In this document: positions 34,677-43,951 of the stretch, one piece after another
How the letters are laid out: every line of letters starts with the position of its first letter
Position numbering within the stretch: position 1 is the stretch's first letter
Assembly (NCBI GenBank): GCA_016342355.1
Contig: JAEINP010000011.1
Coordinates: 1-64,000 of the forward strand
Length of the DNA stretch: 64,000 nt
Direction: 5' to 3'
From: Desulfatibacillum sp.
Lineage (GTDB): Bacteria; Desulfobacterota; Desulfobacteria; Desulfobacterales; Desulfatibacillaceae
Notes under the pieces: model-generated
Databases searched by the model: none
Told to the model about the DNA's origin: nothing
The model's input: the letters and a program-made list of their open reading frames with translations, nothing else
Position numbers and translations under genes: made by a program

Positions 34677-37600
34677 ATGACCAGGATCCCCATGGATACG
34701 GAAGCGAACATCCTCAGAATGGCGGCTCTTTTTCACCAGGATTTCTCCATTGACTGGCTTATCACCCTCTCAGGGAGCAAGGCTTCCACCATCCTGGAAA
34801 TTCTGGAAGAGGCCATAGGCAAGGGGCTTCTGGTTAAAAAAGATTTTTCCCGATACTGCTTTCAGGAACCGGAAAGGAAAGAGGCCTTTGTTCAAGGGCT
34901 TTCCCCGGAAGAGACCCGGGACCTGAAAGGGCGCATTGTTCGCCTGTTGCTGGAGGAATTGCCGGATAACGAGGAAAAGGCCAGGCGGGTTTCAGGGTAT
35001 CTCCTGGATATCCCCAATAACCTGGAGCAGTGCCGATGGCTGGCGGCCGCCGGAGAGGTCTTCTCGGGTTCGTACAAACACCAAAAAGCCTTTGCCTGTT
35101 ATCTCAAGGCCCTTGGAGATCTGGAGGAGATTCAGGCCCCCGAGGCTGAAAGCCTTTTTATAGAAACCGTCCTGAAGTATTCCCGGATAGCGGATTTCCA
35201 GTTCGACATCCGAAAAACATCGAATTTGCTGAACAAAGCCTTGAAAATGGCCGGGAATCACCAGGACCTTCGGTCCCAGGCCCTTTTACAGATGCACATG
35301 GCCAAGAATGAATGGTATCGATCCAATTATGCCGAGGCGGAGGACCTGTTTCAAAAAGGCTGGGCGATTTCCGAAACCATGGCCGATCCCCGTCTCCGGC
35401 GTTCAGCCCTCACTTTCAGCACCTTCTTTCACTATTGGCAGGGCTATTTTCAGGAAGCAGTCAATATTTACGAGTCTGAAGTCATCAGTCCGGAGGAAAA
35501 TACTCCGGGCCGGTTTCCTTTTATGGCCGAATGCACCATGGGCAATTGCTACAATTTTATCGGACAGGCCGCCCAGGGATTTGGCATTATTGATGCCGTC
35601 CGATCCCGTAGCAAACTTGCCGGGGATACTTTCATGGAAGGGTTTAGCGGCATTGTTATGGCTATCTCCCTCATGAACATCCAGCGGTTCGGCGAAGCCA
35701 TGGAGCACCTGGAAGCGGCCCGAAGGGAGGCCAGAAAGTGGCCTAAAAGTCCCCTTTCCATGATTTTAAACCTCATCACAGCATACGGCCATTTCCAGGG
35801 GGGAGACATTGCCAGGACCGGGCGGCATTTGAAAAAGTTTCTGGCGTTGCGGGAGCAGATCCAGGTGTCCATGTGGCCCTATCCCTATTTGTTGGAACTC
35901 TGTTGGGCCATGGAGGAAGATCGCCTTCCTCCAATCGCGGGCCTTTTTCTGGACAAGGAGATACGCCTTGCCAAACAGGGAAAAAACGTGTTCATGGAGG
36001 GGATCGCTTGTCGGTTCGAGGCCCTGGCCATGCAGAAAACCAACGCCCCGCCCCAAACTGTTCATGACGCCCTCCTCGCCTCGGAGCAATTTCTGGCAAA
36101 GTCAGGACACTTAATGGAATTGTTCCGGACACGCTTGCTCATGGCCAATCACCACCTGTCGCAAGGCCGGGACAAAGAAGCCGCCGCCATTCGAGGAGAC
36201 TTGTCTCAGGCCCTTTCCTCCATACCCGTCTCCATGATTCCTGCGGACCTCTTGCCGCTGCGCATGGAATGCTCCGGGCGCGAAAACCTGGCCAGAGACC
36301 TTTCCCAAGTGGCCGCCAATGTTTCGAAAATCAGGGATTCCGAAACATTGGCGCATCATCTTATCACCACATCCAGCCGAATGATCGGGGCGGAAAGGGG
36401 GGCTGTTTTCCTGTTCCATGGCCCTCCCGGCAACCGGGCTCTGTCATTGTATGCGTCACGCAATCTTGGGCCGGAGCAGGTGGCGGAACCGGGCTTTCAG
36501 CCAGCCCTTGACGCCATCAAAACGGCGGCCAGAACAGGGGAAGGGGTGATCCTGAGCCAAACCCAGATGCCTGATTCAGGATCGGACAAGCCCATTCGTT
36601 CCCTGTTATGCGCCCCCCTTGTGTTGGAGGGCAGGGTCCTGGGGGTGCTGTACCACGACAACCGCATGCTCCTGGACCTGTTTAGGGATTCCCACCTCAA
36701 GCAAATGCGCTATTTTACAGCAATTCTGGCCCTGGTGCTGGGCCTTGGCCAAGCTAAAGAAGAGTTGCAGGCCATCAAGGAGGGCGCCTTGGAAATTCAG
36801 CCTCCAAGGAAGCATCGGTCCCACGGAATGGTGGGCCAAAGCCAGCCGTTGGAAAGGGTCCTGGCCCATGTGCGCCAAGTCGCCGCTACCGAGGCGACGG
36901 TTCTCATCCTGGGAGAAACCGGGGTGGGCAAGGAACTGGTGGCCAAAGCCATTCATGAGGCCAGCGGCCGGAGTCAGGGGCCTTTTATTTCCGTAAACTG
37001 CAACGCCCTGCCGGATTCTCTCATCAGCAGCGAACTTTTCGGACATGAAAAAGGATCTTTCACCGGAGCGATAAACCGGCGCATGGGGCGTTTTGAACTG
37101 GCGACCGGAGGGACCCTGTTCCTGGATGAAATCGGGGAACTGCCCATGGAGACCCAGGTTAAACTCTTGCGCGTACTCCAAACCCGGGAGTTTGAACGCA
37201 TCGGAGGCGCCCAAACCCTGCGGTCTGATTTTCGGCTTATCGCCGCCACCAACCGGAATTTGGAGTCCCGGGTGGAAGAAGGTCTGTTCCGCGCTGATCT
37301 GTTTTACCGTCTGAATGTATTTCCCATCCCTGTTCCTTCCCTGCGTCATCGCAAGGAGGATATACCCCTGCTGGCCCGGCATTTTCTCCAGGTGTTTTCC
37401 CTTCGGACAGGCAAACGTTTCACCAGTTTTCCGGAATACGAAATGGAAAAACTCATGCGCCATGACTGGCCGGGGAATGTGCGGGAACTGGAAAACGTCA
37501 TGGAGCGGGGCGCCATATTGAGCCGGAGTTCCATTTTTCAGGTTCCTGAACTGGATAAGGACCCGGAGTTTTCATCGCTTGTCCCCGCTACGCCGGGCAT

Positions 37601-37775
37601 GAGCCTGCGAGAGGTGGAGCGGAATCACATCCTTCAGACCCTGGAAAGCACGCGCGGTAAGATTCGGGGCCCTGGCGGGGCTTCGGAATTATTGGATATC
37701 CATCCTTCCACCCTGTATTCGAGGATGAAAAAACTGGGGATTTCGCCCGGCGGACAGGTGTCCGTCTCGGAATAG
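34677..37775 (+). CDS. Sigma-54-dependent activator with wHTH-TPR-GAF-AAA+-Fis architecture
   Basis: A 1032-aa regulator. Residues 5-75 look like the winged helix that follows a STAND ATPase (MAALFHQDFSIDWLITLSGSKASTILEILEEAIGKGLL). TPR-like helices fill about 100-500 and a GAF-like domain about 560-700. The AAA+ domain has Walker A GETGVGKE (746-753), the sigma-54 contact loop GSFTGA (793-798), GGTLFLDEIGELPMETQVKLLRVL, AATNRNLE and DWPGNVRELENVMERGAIL. A Fis-type helix-turn-helix (GGASELLDIHPSTLYSRMKKLGI) ends it. AGGAG precedes ATG 34677. Two divergent sigma-54 promoters flank the gene, so it almost certainly controls both glycyl-radical enzymes. The GAF or TPR part should sense the inducer. 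Confidence 0.93.
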   Translation: MTRIPMDTEANILRMAALFHQDFSIDWLITLSGSKASTILEILEEAIGKGLLVKKDFSRYCFQEPERKEAFVQGLSPEETRDLKGRIVRLLLEELPDNEEKARRVSGYLLDIPNNLEQCRWLAAAGEVFSGSYKHQKAFACYLKALGDLEEIQAPEAESLFIETVLKYSRIADFQFDIRKTSNLLNKALKMAGNHQDLRSQALLQMHMAKNEWYRSNYAEAEDLFQKGWAISETMADPRLRRSALTFSTFFHYWQGYFQEAVNIYESEVISPEENTPGRFPFMAECTMGNCYNFIGQAAQGFGIIDAVRSRSKLAGDTFMEGFSGIVMAISLMNIQRFGEAMEHLEAARREARKWPKSPLSMILNLITAYGHFQGGDIARTGRHLKKFLALREQIQVSMWPYPYLLELCWAMEEDRLPPIAGLFLDKEIRLAKQGKNVFMEGIACRFEALAMQKTNAPPQTVHDALLASEQFLAKSGHLMELFRTRLLMANHHLSQGRDKEAAAIRGDLSQALSSIPVSMIPADLLPLRMECSGRENLARDLSQVAANVSKIRDSETLAHHLITTSSRMIGAERGAVFLFHGPPGNRALSLYASRNLGPEQVAEPGFQPALDAIKTAARTGEGVILSQTQMPDSGSDKPIRSLLCAPLVLEGRVLGVLYHDNRMLLDLFRDSHLKQMRYFTAILALVLGLGQAKEELQAIKEGALEIQPPRKHRSHGMVGQSQPLERVLAHVRQVAATEATVLILGETGVGKELVAKAIHEASGRSQGPFISVNCNALPDSLISSELFGHEKGSFTGAINRRMGRFELATGGTLFLDEIGELPMETQVKLLRVLQTREFERIGGAQTLRSDFRLIAATNRNLESRVEEGLFRADLFYRLNVFPIPVPSLRHRKEDIPLLARHFLQVFSLRTGKRFTSFPEYEMEKLMRHDWPGNVRELENVMERGAILSRSSIFQVPELDKDPEFSSLVPATPGMSLREVERNHILQTLESTRGKIRGPGGASELLDIHPSTLYSRMKKLGISPGGQVSVSE

Positions 37776-37792
37776 GCGAAAAATAGATGCCT

Positions 37793-37810
37793 TAATCGAT
37801 ATATCGATTA
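37793..37810. promoter_or_regulatory. 18-bp perfect palindrome, putative activator site of enzyme 2
   Basis: TAATCGATATATCGATTA is fully self-complementary and contains GATATATCGAT, also present before enzyme 1. It lies about 140 bases upstream of the sigma-54 promoter at 37949, a normal distance for an enhancer-binding protein. Confidence 0.7.
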
Positions 37811-37948
37811 TCCGGAAAGGCGAATCCACGATTTCTCTCCGATCATGCAGGTCCATCCTTTTGTGCCTTTAATAATAATCTCATGAATTCAATGTGATAT
37901 CCTATCTGCTACAGGACGTTGAACCCCATGCCGCTCTTTCCCTCCTCC

Positions 37949-37964
37949 TGGCACAGCCGTTGCT
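37949..37964 (+). promoter_or_regulatory. Sigma-54 promoter of glycyl-radical enzyme 2
   Basis: TGGCACAGCCGTTGCT matches TGGCAC-N5-TTGCT exactly. It lies 46 bases before the ATG at 38010. Confidence 0.93.
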
Positions 37965-38009
37965 ATACCCATGGCAACCATCCCTTTCACCTGACAAAGG
38001 AGCTGCTCC

Positions 38010-40406
38010 ATGAGAATGGAAATATCTGACCTGAAGAAAAAACTCACTGTAAAAGCCGTGCGTAATGTGCGCCGGGGCTATGAAAAAGACCAGGCTTCCA
38101 GGGGCATGTACCGCCCGGGCATCCGACTGGACCTCCAACGGTCCCGACTGCTCACCCAATCCTACAAGGAAACAGAGGGCCTGCCCATGGCGCTGCGCAG
38201 GGCCCGGGCCTTGGAGAAAATCCTCTCCCACATGGAAATCTATATCCAGGATTGGGAACGGATTGTGGGAAACAATGTGTCCACCCCGAACGGTCTGTAT
38301 TTTGGCATCGACATGAACTGGCGGAGCGTCAAGCGGATCGTCAATGGAGAAGAAGGGCGGTCCTTGCTGGATGAAGAGGGCCGCCAGGAACTGGGGGAGA
38401 TGATCAGGTATTGGGACGGCAAGTCCATGAGCGATATTCATAACCGGTTTTTTACAGGGGACATCCTAAAATATTGGAAATATGAAGGCACCTTTATATG
38501 GACCCATTGGTCTGAACTGGGTATCCCGGATCACGAGAAAATTCTGGCCGTGGGCTTTGAGGGGCTGATCAACCAGGCCAAAGCGCGCCTGGAAGAAATT
38601 GATCGCATTGTGCCCCCGGATTACGTGGACCAAAAGGAATTCCTGGAAGCCGCCATTATTGCACTGGAAGCAGGCATCACCTTTGCCCGGCGTTATGCGG
38701 ATATGGCCAGGGAACAGGCGGCGGCGACCACAGACGCAGCTGACAAGGCCCGCCTGGAAAGGATCGCCGCCATCTGCGACAGGGTTCCTGAAAAACCTCC
38801 CCGCACCCTGGAAGAGGCCCTCCAATGTTTTTTCTTTGTCCATATCATCCGGTATATAGAATACTCCTCCGTGGGCATTGGAGTACGCTTTGACAAGGTC
38901 TTTGGCCCCTTTCTGGAAAAAGACATCCAGGACGGCGTTCTGACCCGGGACGAAGGCCTCCGCCTTCTCCAACTCCTATGGATGAAATTCAACGAACTGG
39001 GCCTGGTATACTCCCCCCTCCTGTCCTCGATCTACGGAGGCGTCGCCGCGGTGCAGGCAATCACCCTGGGCGGCGTGGACGAGCACGGCCAGGATGTGAC
39101 CAACGCCATGACCCATCTTGTCCTGGACACCGCCGAAACCATGCAGACCCTGGAGCCCAGCATCTGCATGCGATATCACCAGGGAACGCCGGACGCGGTC
39201 CTGAACCGGTGCGCGGACGTCATCCGAACGGGCGTGGGGTATCCCTCTTTTTTTAACGACACCTCCATCCTTCCCCTCCTGGAAAAATGGGATGTCCCCG
39301 TCAAGGACGCCCGGGACTATGGAGTTACCGGATGCGTGTACCTGGAGATTCCCGGCAAGAATATCGTGCGCCGGGCTTACGGGGGAATCCATCTGCCCAA
39401 AATCCTGTGGTGGGCCATGAACCAAGGCGTGGACCCCAAAACCGGCGCGCAATGGGGGGCCCCCACCCCGGACCCCCGATCCTTCACGTCGGTGGACGAT
39501 CTCATGGACGCCTATTGCCAGCAGTTTGATTTCTTTATGGAGCGGTTTGTGAAAATTGAAAATACTTCCAGGGCCTTGTATGAAAAATACCTCCCCAGAC
39601 CATACTATTCGGCCATTGTGGAAGGATGCATGGAACAGGGCAAGGATTGCCGCACCTGGCAATACCCCTCCATGGTTCATGATATTTGCATTGTGGTGGG
39701 CGCCTCCAATGTCGCCGACGCCCTGGCCGCCATTAAAAAGAACGTGTTTGAAGATAAAACCGTCGGCATGGAACAGCTATTGAACGCCCTGGCGGCCAAC
39801 TGGGAAGGCTTTGAGGATGTCAGGCAAATTATGATCAGCGCTCCCAAGTATGGAAATGACGACGATTACGCGGATTCCATCGCCGCTGAAGTTCACCGGA
39901 AGACAGCCCGGGTCATGGCCCGGCATAAAAACCGCTTCGGATACCCCGCCCGCGGGGATGGAAGCGGCACCTCCGGCACCTATGGAGCGGCTATGGCTTG
40001 CCCGGCCACTCCGGACGGTCGGCGCAATGGAGAAGCCTTTGCCGACGCCACCTTGTCTCCCGTATTCGGCATGGATCAGCAAGGCCCTACAGCGGTCCTT
40101 AAATCCGCCGCCAAGATTGATACCCTTCAGACCTACAACCATCTCCTCAACCAGAAATTTCTTCCCCAGGCCTTGGAAGGGGACATGAAAAAGATCTTTG
40201 TGAGTTATCTCAGATCCTGGGGGGAACTGGGCATCAGCCATGTCCAGTTTAATGTGGTGGATAAGGAAACCCTGTTGGACGCCCAGGCCCACCCGGAAAA
40301 CCACTTGGATCTCATCGTCCGGGTTGCGGGGTACAGCGCCTATTTCGCCGATTTGTCCAAGGGTCTCCAGGACACCATCATCGCCCGAACTGAACAGGTT
40401 CTGTAA
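38010..40406 (+). CDS. Glycyl-radical enzyme 2 (PFL-like superfamily, paralogue of enzyme 1)
   Basis: A 798-aa glycyl-radical enzyme. The radical glycine is Gly774 in RVAGYSAYFADLSKGLQDTIIART, and the thiyl residue is Cys442 in GVTGCVYLEIPGKN. The loop is the same as in enzyme 1 and lacks the eliminase Cys-x-Glu. The conserved block GIGVRFDKVFGPFLEKD and the segment GYPSFFND before the Cys loop are shared. AAAGGAG lies 8 bases before the ATG. No activase follows, so it must share the one at 31041. Differences from enzyme 1 are concentrated around 150-160 and 455-480, regions that could affect substrate choice. An acyl-CoA dehydrogenase gene lies 195 bases downstream on the same strand. Confidence 0.93.
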   Translation: MRMEISDLKKKLTVKAVRNVRRGYEKDQASRGMYRPGIRLDLQRSRLLTQSYKETEGLPMALRRARALEKILSHMEIYIQDWERIVGNNVSTPNGLYFGIDMNWRSVKRIVNGEEGRSLLDEEGRQELGEMIRYWDGKSMSDIHNRFFTGDILKYWKYEGTFIWTHWSELGIPDHEKILAVGFEGLINQAKARLEEIDRIVPPDYVDQKEFLEAAIIALEAGITFARRYADMAREQAAATTDAADKARLERIAAICDRVPEKPPRTLEEALQCFFFVHIIRYIEYSSVGIGVRFDKVFGPFLEKDIQDGVLTRDEGLRLLQLLWMKFNELGLVYSPLLSSIYGGVAAVQAITLGGVDEHGQDVTNAMTHLVLDTAETMQTLEPSICMRYHQGTPDAVLNRCADVIRTGVGYPSFFNDTSILPLLEKWDVPVKDARDYGVTGCVYLEIPGKNIVRRAYGGIHLPKILWWAMNQGVDPKTGAQWGAPTPDPRSFTSVDDLMDAYCQQFDFFMERFVKIENTSRALYEKYLPRPYYSAIVEGCMEQGKDCRTWQYPSMVHDICIVVGASNVADALAAIKKNVFEDKTVGMEQLLNALAANWEGFEDVRQIMISAPKYGNDDDYADSIAAEVHRKTARVMARHKNRFGYPARGDGSGTSGTYGAAMACPATPDGRRNGEAFADATLSPVFGMDQQGPTAVLKSAAKIDTLQTYNHLLNQKFLPQALEGDMKKIFVSYLRSWGELGISHVQFNVVDKETLLDAQAHPENHLDLIVRVAGYSAYFADLSKGLQDTIIARTEQVL

Positions 40407-40486
40407 ATCCAATAATCAACAGATCAGGCAGGGAATTCCGGGAATGGCATGGGAGAGATTTTCCGGATTTCCCTGCGCGACATTAT

Positions 40487-40550
40487 GTTGATTTTTTTTA
40501 GAAACACATATATTACACAATTAGATCTATGGTAAATAAATATGTAATAT
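40487..40550 (+). promoter_or_regulatory. Promoter region of the acyl-CoA dehydrogenase gene
   Basis: TTGATT followed after 17 bases by TATTAC is a weak promoter candidate. ATATTACA (40510-40517) and TGTAATAT (40543-40550) form an 8-base inverted repeat around the expected start site. The stretch is markedly AT-rich. No sigma-54 element is present here. Confidence 0.4.
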
Positions 40551-40601
40551 TCGGACGAAGAATCAAGCCGTCCGCAACACCATGCAAGAAAGGACAACAC
40601 C

Positions 40602-42455
40602 ATGGCCCAACTGATCGCAGACCGCAGGGACATAAATTTTGTATTGTATGAACAACTGGATGTGGACAGCCTGAAGAACACGCCTCGCTACCAAGGCCAA
40701 AACCGGAAGATGTTTGACATGGTCATCAACGAGGCTCGCAATTTTGGCGTTAAGGAGGTCTTGCCCCTTAATGAACTGGGCGACAGGGAAGGGGTTACCC
40801 TGGACAAGGACGGGGTGCGCCTGCCGGAATCTTTTCATCGGGCCTGGAAACTGTTGCGGGAAGGGGAGTGGATTTCCATGACCGAAGACCCGGAATATGG
40901 CGGTCAGGCTCTTCCCCATGTGGTGGCTAAGGCTGCAGCCGAATATATCGTGGGGGCCGACATATCCTTTTGGATTCTGGCCACCCTGTGCCATGGAGCG
41001 GGCAAAATGGTGGAGGTTTTCGGCACGGACAGGCAAAAAGAGCTTTTCCTGAAAAAACTGTACACCGGAGAATGGGGCGGCACCATGGTGCTGACGGAAC
41101 CCGATGCTGGATCGGATTTGGGAAATCTCACCACCTCGGCCAGAAAAAACACGGATGGAACCTACTCCATATCCGGCAACAAGATTTTTATTACAGATGC
41201 GGACCAGGATCTTACGGAAAACATCATCCATCCTGTTCTGGCCCGTATTGAAGGCGCGCCCCGGGGGGCGGGAGGCATTTCCCTGTTTCTGGTTCCCAAA
41301 TTCCGGGTGAGCGAGGACGGCGGCCCGGGTGAACATAACGACGTGGTGGTCACGGCCATTGAGGAAAAGATGGGTCTCCACGGAAGCCCTACCTGCCAAG
41401 TCACCTTTGGAGGCAAGGGCCAGTGCCAGGGAGAGCTTTTGGGTGAGGAGAACAAGGGCATGCGGGTCATGTTTCACATGATGAACGAGGCCCGTTTAGG
41501 CGTGGGGTCCGTGGGCATGTTCCAGGGATCGGCCGCCTATCTGTATGCGCTGGACTATGCCCGTCAGCGAGTCCAGGGCCGGGACATCTCCCAGGTGATG
41601 GAAAAGGACGCCAAACCGGTTCCCATTATTCAGCATCCTGACATCCGCCGCATGCTTTTGTGGATGAAGGCCCATGTGGAGGGAATGCGGAGTTTTGTCT
41701 ATTATACGGCGCACTTGTTCGACCTGGAAACGTGCTCAGAGAATGCCGAGGAAAAGCAGAGGATTAATGGCCTCATTGAACTGCTTACCCCCGTGCTCAA
41801 AGCCTATAATTCAGACAAGGGATTTGACGCCACGGTATGGGCCATGCAGATTTATGGCGGGGCCGGATATACCAAGGATTATCCCATTGAACGTCTGTGC
41901 AGGGATTCCAAGATCAATTCCATCTTCGAAGGCTCCAACGGCATACAGGCAATGGACTTATTGGGCCGCAAGCTGGGTATGCTGGGCGGAGCAGTGTTTA
42001 TGGGATTCATCGAGGAAATCTTGAAGGCCGTGGCGAAGGCGCAGAAAACCGGGCTGGAGGACTTGGCGCAGGAAGTGGAGACAGCCGCCAACCAGTTAAG
42101 CCAAACCGCTCTTTCTTTGGGCAAGATGGCGGGCTCGGGGGGACTTCGGGCGGCCTTTGGCTTTGCCTATCCTTTCCAGGATGTCATGGGCGATTTGATT
42201 ATGGCATGGATGCTCTTATGGCGGGCGACAATCGCCCGTCCCGCCCTGGACGCCATCCTGGATGGACTGGACAAGGATGCACGGGATGCAAAAATCATTA
42301 AGGACAAAAACGCCGCCTTCTATATGGGCCAAGTCAAGTCTGCGGAGTATTTCATATATTCTCTGCTGCCAGCAACTCTGGGAAAGATGGCAGCTATCCG
42401 AAGGGGGCATGCCGCCGTTGTGAATATTCCCGAGGCGTCCTTTGGTGGTCTGTAA
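40602..42455 (+). CDS. Large acyl-CoA dehydrogenase (about 600-aa type)
   Basis: A 617-aa FAD-dependent acyl-CoA dehydrogenase of the long form with an extra C-terminal domain, the group that includes DmdC-like enzymes. It has GGTMVLTEPDAGSDLGNLTTSA, GNKIFITDADQD, the FAD segment YGGAGYTKDYPIERLCRDSKINSIFEGSNGIQAMDLLGRKL and a further domain of about 150 residues. It oxidises an acyl-CoA to the 2-enoyl-CoA and passes electrons to electron-transfer flavoprotein. It lies 195 bases after glycyl-radical enzyme 2 but has its own AT-rich promoter region, so a metabolic link is suggestive, not proven. Confidence 0.93.
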   Translation: MAQLIADRRDINFVLYEQLDVDSLKNTPRYQGQNRKMFDMVINEARNFGVKEVLPLNELGDREGVTLDKDGVRLPESFHRAWKLLREGEWISMTEDPEYGGQALPHVVAKAAAEYIVGADISFWILATLCHGAGKMVEVFGTDRQKELFLKKLYTGEWGGTMVLTEPDAGSDLGNLTTSARKNTDGTYSISGNKIFITDADQDLTENIIHPVLARIEGAPRGAGGISLFLVPKFRVSEDGGPGEHNDVVVTAIEEKMGLHGSPTCQVTFGGKGQCQGELLGEENKGMRVMFHMMNEARLGVGSVGMFQGSAAYLYALDYARQRVQGRDISQVMEKDAKPVPIIQHPDIRRMLLWMKAHVEGMRSFVYYTAHLFDLETCSENAEEKQRINGLIELLTPVLKAYNSDKGFDATVWAMQIYGGAGYTKDYPIERLCRDSKINSIFEGSNGIQAMDLLGRKLGMLGGAVFMGFIEEILKAVAKAQKTGLEDLAQEVETAANQLSQTALSLGKMAGSGGLRAAFGFAYPFQDVMGDLIMAWMLLWRATIARPALDAILDGLDKDARDAKIIKDKNAAFYMGQVKSAEYFIYSLLPATLGKMAAIRRGHAAVVNIPEASFGGL

Positions 42456-42513
42456 GCATGGTTGATGGATGGAAATTAAAGGCCGGCGTTTCTCACTATC
42501 GGATCAATGCCGT

Positions 42514-42555
42514 TAAAAAAACCCGCCCTTCGGGAATAGAACCCCGGAGGGCGGG
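42514..42555 (-). terminator. Rho-independent terminator of the kor operon
   Basis: On the minus strand CCCGCCCT (42555-42548) pairs with AGGGCGGG (42529-42522), with a further CCGGGG/CCCG core, then a run of seven T. It ends 33 bases after the korC stop. Confidence 0.9.
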
Positions 42556-42587
42556 CTGGTTGCAATTGTTGGCCTGATTGCGGCCTT

Positions 42588-43142
42588 TTAGTTCATGAAA
42601 TTTTCATAGGGGGCGGCCATATCATAGCCCAGTTCCAGAGCCTTCTGGTTCATTTCCAGAAACCCTCTGGGGATACGGGTTTCCAACACCTTCATGATGG
42701 ATTCCGGCTTGACAATCCCGATAATCCGGGCCACAGCCCCCAGCATGCACACATTGTAGACAATGGGCTTGCCGATCTCATCCATGACACCCTGGTACAT
42801 GGGTAATTGTATGGCGATGGCATCCACTTTTTTTTCGGTATTCACAAACTTGGGGTCGGAAATGAGGATTCCACCAGGCCGCAGGATAGGATAGTTGAGA
42901 GAATAGGCTTCCTGGGTAAGGGAAACCAGGAGGTTGGGCTGTAAAACCTTGGGAAACAGGATTTCACTTTTTGCAATAATGACGTCAGCCCGCGTGGAGC
43001 CGCCCCTGGCTGCGGCGCCGTAGGTTTGGGACTGGACTGCCACCAGCCCTTCGTGGAGGACCGCTGTTTCGGCAAGGATGACGGCAGCCGTGATCACACC
43101 CTGCCCCCCCGATCCCGTGAAAACAAGATTATGTCGTTCCAT
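42588..43142 (-). CDS. korC: 2-oxoacid:ferredoxin oxidoreductase gamma subunit
   Basis: A 184-aa gamma subunit of the KGOR/VOR type. It has the pattern NLVFTGSGGQGVITAAVILAETAVLHEGLVAVQSQTYGAAARGGSTRADVIIAKSEILFPKV, the G-x-G-G-Q-G motif of all gamma subunits. With KorA, KorB and KorD it converts a 2-oxoacid plus CoA to the acyl-CoA and reduced ferredoxin, or runs the reverse carboxylation. It starts 2 bases after korB. The four-gene order and subunit sizes fit the 2-oxoglutarate enzyme, but another 2-oxoacid cannot be excluded. Confidence 0.88.
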   Translation of the reverse strand: MERHNLVFTGSGGQGVITAAVILAETAVLHEGLVAVQSQTYGAAARGGSTRADVIIAKSEILFPKVLQPNLLVSLTQEAYSLNYPILRPGGILISDPKFVNTEKKVDAIAIQLPMYQGVMDEIGKPIVYNVCMLGAVARIIGIVKPESIMKVLETRIPRGFLEMNQKALELGYDMAAPYENFMN

Positions 43143-43144
43143 GC

Positions 43145-43948
43145 TTATGCTCCCCCTTGGGCCCGTTCAATGATCTTGTCATATTCGGCGCAATATTCCG
43201 GCAGGTCTTTTTCCACAAATACGCCCCGTTCAATGAGTCCCGGGTTTTCCTGTTTGGCTTTGGACCCTATGGGGGTGGTGATGTCCTTGAACTCCTTGAT
43301 CATTTCGGCAGGCCCGCCTTTTTTGTTTTTCCGGCCATAATGGGTGGGACATTGGGTCATGATTTCCACCACGGAAAATCCGTCGTGAAGAATGGCGTCG
43401 TGGATCATCTGGGTGCATTCCTGGGCATGGAAGGCCGTGGACCGGGCCACATAGGTCGCTCCCGCCGCCTTGGCCAGCTCCACCACGTCAAAGCTCCTGT
43501 CTATGCTGGCGTAAGGGGCGGTGGTAGCCATGCCGCCGACCCCGGTGAGGGGTGAAAACTGTCCCCCTGTCATGCCGTAAATTTTGTTGTTCATGACGAT
43601 GGCTGTCATTGCGATGTTGCGGCGTGCTGCGTGGATAAAGTGGTTCCCGCCGATTGCCAGGGCGTCGCCGTCCCCCATGGGAACGATGACGTTCAACTCG
43701 GGTTTGGAGAGCTTGACCCCTGTGGCAAAGGCCAGAGCCCGGCCATGGAGGGTGTGGAGAGTGTGGAAATCCACATACCCGGAAATGCGGGCCGAACACC
43801 CAATTCCCGAAACCACGACGATTTCGTTCTTACTCATGCCCAGTTGCTCCACGGCCCTCAAGAGGCTGTTAAGCACGGTGCCATGGCCGCAGCCCGGGCA
43901 CCACATGTGGGGGAAAAAACGCTCGCGAATATAATCCTTGATGGGCAT
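43145..43948 (-). CDS. korB: 2-oxoacid:ferredoxin oxidoreductase beta subunit (TPP-binding)
   Basis: The 267-aa thiamine-pyrophosphate subunit. MWCPGCGHGTVLNSLLRAVEQ gives the Cys pair that helps bind the 4Fe-4S cluster. GIGCSARISGYVDFHTLHTLHGRALAFATGVKL is the family core, and GDGDALAIGGNHFIHAARRNIAMTAIVMNN is the TPP/Mg motif (G-D-G-x26-N-N). YGMTGGQFSPLTG follows. It is third in the korDABC order. Confidence 0.92.
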   Translation of the reverse strand: MPIKDYIRERFFPHMWCPGCGHGTVLNSLLRAVEQLGMSKNEIVVVSGIGCSARISGYVDFHTLHTLHGRALAFATGVKLSKPELNVIVPMGDGDALAIGGNHFIHAARRNIAMTAIVMNNKIYGMTGGQFSPLTGVGGMATTAPYASIDRSFDVVELAKAAGATYVARSTAFHAQECTQMIHDAILHDGFSVVEIMTQCPTHYGRKNKKGGPAEMIKEFKDITTPIGSKAKQENPGLIERGVFVEKDLPEYCAEYDKIIERAQGGA

Positions 43949-43951
43949 GGT

